Shown: positions 6,478 to 6,852 of the stretch, one piece after another
How the letters are laid out: every line of letters starts with the position of its first letter
Position numbering within the stretch: the first letter of the stretch is position 1
Origin: Bacteroidales bacterium UBA1458
Lineage (GTDB): Bacteria > Bacteroidota > Bacteroidia > Bacteroidales > VadinHA17
NCBI GenBank assembly: GCA_002325785.1
Contig: DCSU01000056.1
Coordinates: 18,405-25,256, forward strand
Direction of reading: 5' to 3'
Length of the DNA stretch: 6,852 bases
Position numbers and translations under genes: made by a program
Notes under the pieces: model-generated
Databases searched by the model: none
Seen by the model: the letters and a program-made list of their open reading frames with translations, nothing else
Told to the model about the DNA's origin: nothing

Positions 6478-6485
6478 CAAATATA
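6478..6485 (-). promoter_or_regulatory. -7 promoter element for yedF-selD
   Basis: CAAATATA on the + strand reads TATATTTG on the - strand, a full match to TAnnTTTG. It lies 18 bp upstream of the yedF ATG, giving a leader of about a dozen bases. No clear -33 TTG was found at standard distance, so the call rests on the -7 box and its position. Confidence 0.5.
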
Positions 6486-6497
6486 ACCAGAATTGGC

Positions 6498-6505
6498 TAC
6501 TTTTG
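6498..6505 (+). promoter_or_regulatory. -7 promoter element for the divergent secreted protein
   Basis: TACTTTTG matches TAnnTTTG fully and lies 21 bp upstream of the ATG at 6527. It sits only 12 bp from the opposing yedF -7 box, so the two promoters would compete for polymerase. No convincing -33 element accompanies it. Confidence 0.5.
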
Positions 6506-6526
6506 GAGTTAGCGTAAAACGAAGAG

Positions 6527-6852
6527 ATGAAAAGGACAGTTTTAATGATTGTATTAATGGTATTGTCGGTTGGATTGGCAATAGGACAGTTTTCACTCAG
6601 CGACATTGATGGCTCCTGGTCAGGTAGGCTGAAGGAGTCAGGCATGGATCTCCGGATGGTCTTCAACTTCACAATGACTGAGGCAGATACTATTAAAGCG
6701 ACACTGGACTCACCGGACCAGAATGCCACAGGTATTCCCCTCGGCAGGGTGACCCTGGCAGGAGATTCGCTCTTCGTTGAAGCGCCTATTATCAAAGGAC
6801 GTTATGCAGGCCGGATCACTGCGGATACCCTCATAACCGGGACCTGGATGCA
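6527..6852 (+). CDS. Secreted protein with the N-terminal beta domain of S33/serine hydrolases (partial)
   Basis: The gene is cut by the right edge after 108 codons with no stop. A signal peptide (MKRTVLMIVLMVLSVGLAIG, cleavage near residue 20-21) is followed by a domain with DGSWSGRLKESGMDLRMVFNF, then KATLDSPDQNATGIPLG, then GRYAGRITADTLITGTW. This pattern (W-x-G-x-L, MDLRMVF, T-L-D-S-P-D-Q-x-A-x-G-I-P, and I-x-G-T-W) is one I associate with the beta-rich domain ahead of alpha/beta hydrolases (S33-like) or serine hydrolases in Bacteroidota. The catalytic domain would lie beyond the window, so the enzyme type is a prediction. It is divergent from yedF with 67 bp between starts and has no Shine-Dalgarno sequence. 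No link to selenium metabolism is evident. Confidence 0.65.
   Translation, partial: MKRTVLMIVLMVLSVGLAIGQFSLSDIDGSWSGRLKESGMDLRMVFNFTMTEADTIKATLDSPDQNATGIPLGRVTLAGDSLFVEAPIIKGRYAGRITADTLITGTWM

Noticed and set aside
6460..6795. 112-codon N-terminal extension of yedF
   Set aside because: It runs antisense through the divergent secreted protein and its promoter. The TusA domain begins naturally at MKTVDTRG, and the extension shows no family-like pattern.

Overview
The window looks like chromosomal DNA from a Bacteroidota member, probably Bacteroidales-like, with roughly balanced base composition. Three things point there. Several genes are preceded by matches to the Bacteroidota -7 promoter element TAnnTTTG. 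Most starts lack a Shine-Dalgarno sequence. The protein families (Gfo/Idh/MocA dehydrogenase tail, porin, PhoB/PhoR-type pair, S33-type hydrolase with a leading beta domain) are typical of the phylum. No tRNA, rRNA, CRISPR array, transposase or phage gene was seen.

Layout. Bases 1-260 hold the C-terminal end of a Gfo/Idh/MocA-family oxidoreductase (+). It converges on a secreted protein of unknown function at 315-995 (-). A 190-bp divergent region (996-1185) follows. It carries the most striking signal of the window: four TGTAAC-type hexamers spaced exactly 11 bp apart (1100, 1111, 1122, 1133), followed ten bases later by a -7-like element. It leads into a porin-like outer-membrane protein (1186-2181, +). 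A palindromic GC-rich repeat region (2209-2300) separates the porin from a PhoB/OmpR-type response regulator (2309-2986) and its PhoR-like sensor kinase (2999-4759). Only 2 bp after the kinase stop, and facing it, lies the two-gene selenium unit yedF-selD (6459 down to 4762, -). A compact 67-bp divergent region with back-to-back -7 boxes then leads to the truncated start of a secreted hydrolase-type protein (6527 to the window end, +).

How they may work together. The 11-bp-period direct repeats are the geometry that PhoB-type regulators bind as tandem Pho boxes, and TGTAAC resembles a known PhoB half-site variant. A PhoB/PhoR-type pair is encoded just downstream of the porin they precede. The simplest model is a phosphate-limitation (or related) circuit: the kinase senses outside the inner membrane, the regulator binds the repeat array, and the array drives the porin. 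This is inference from arrangement; no pst, phoU or phosphatase gene is in view. The selD-yedF pair makes selenophosphate, but its consumer (selenocysteine, selenouridine or a selenium cofactor) is not in this window.
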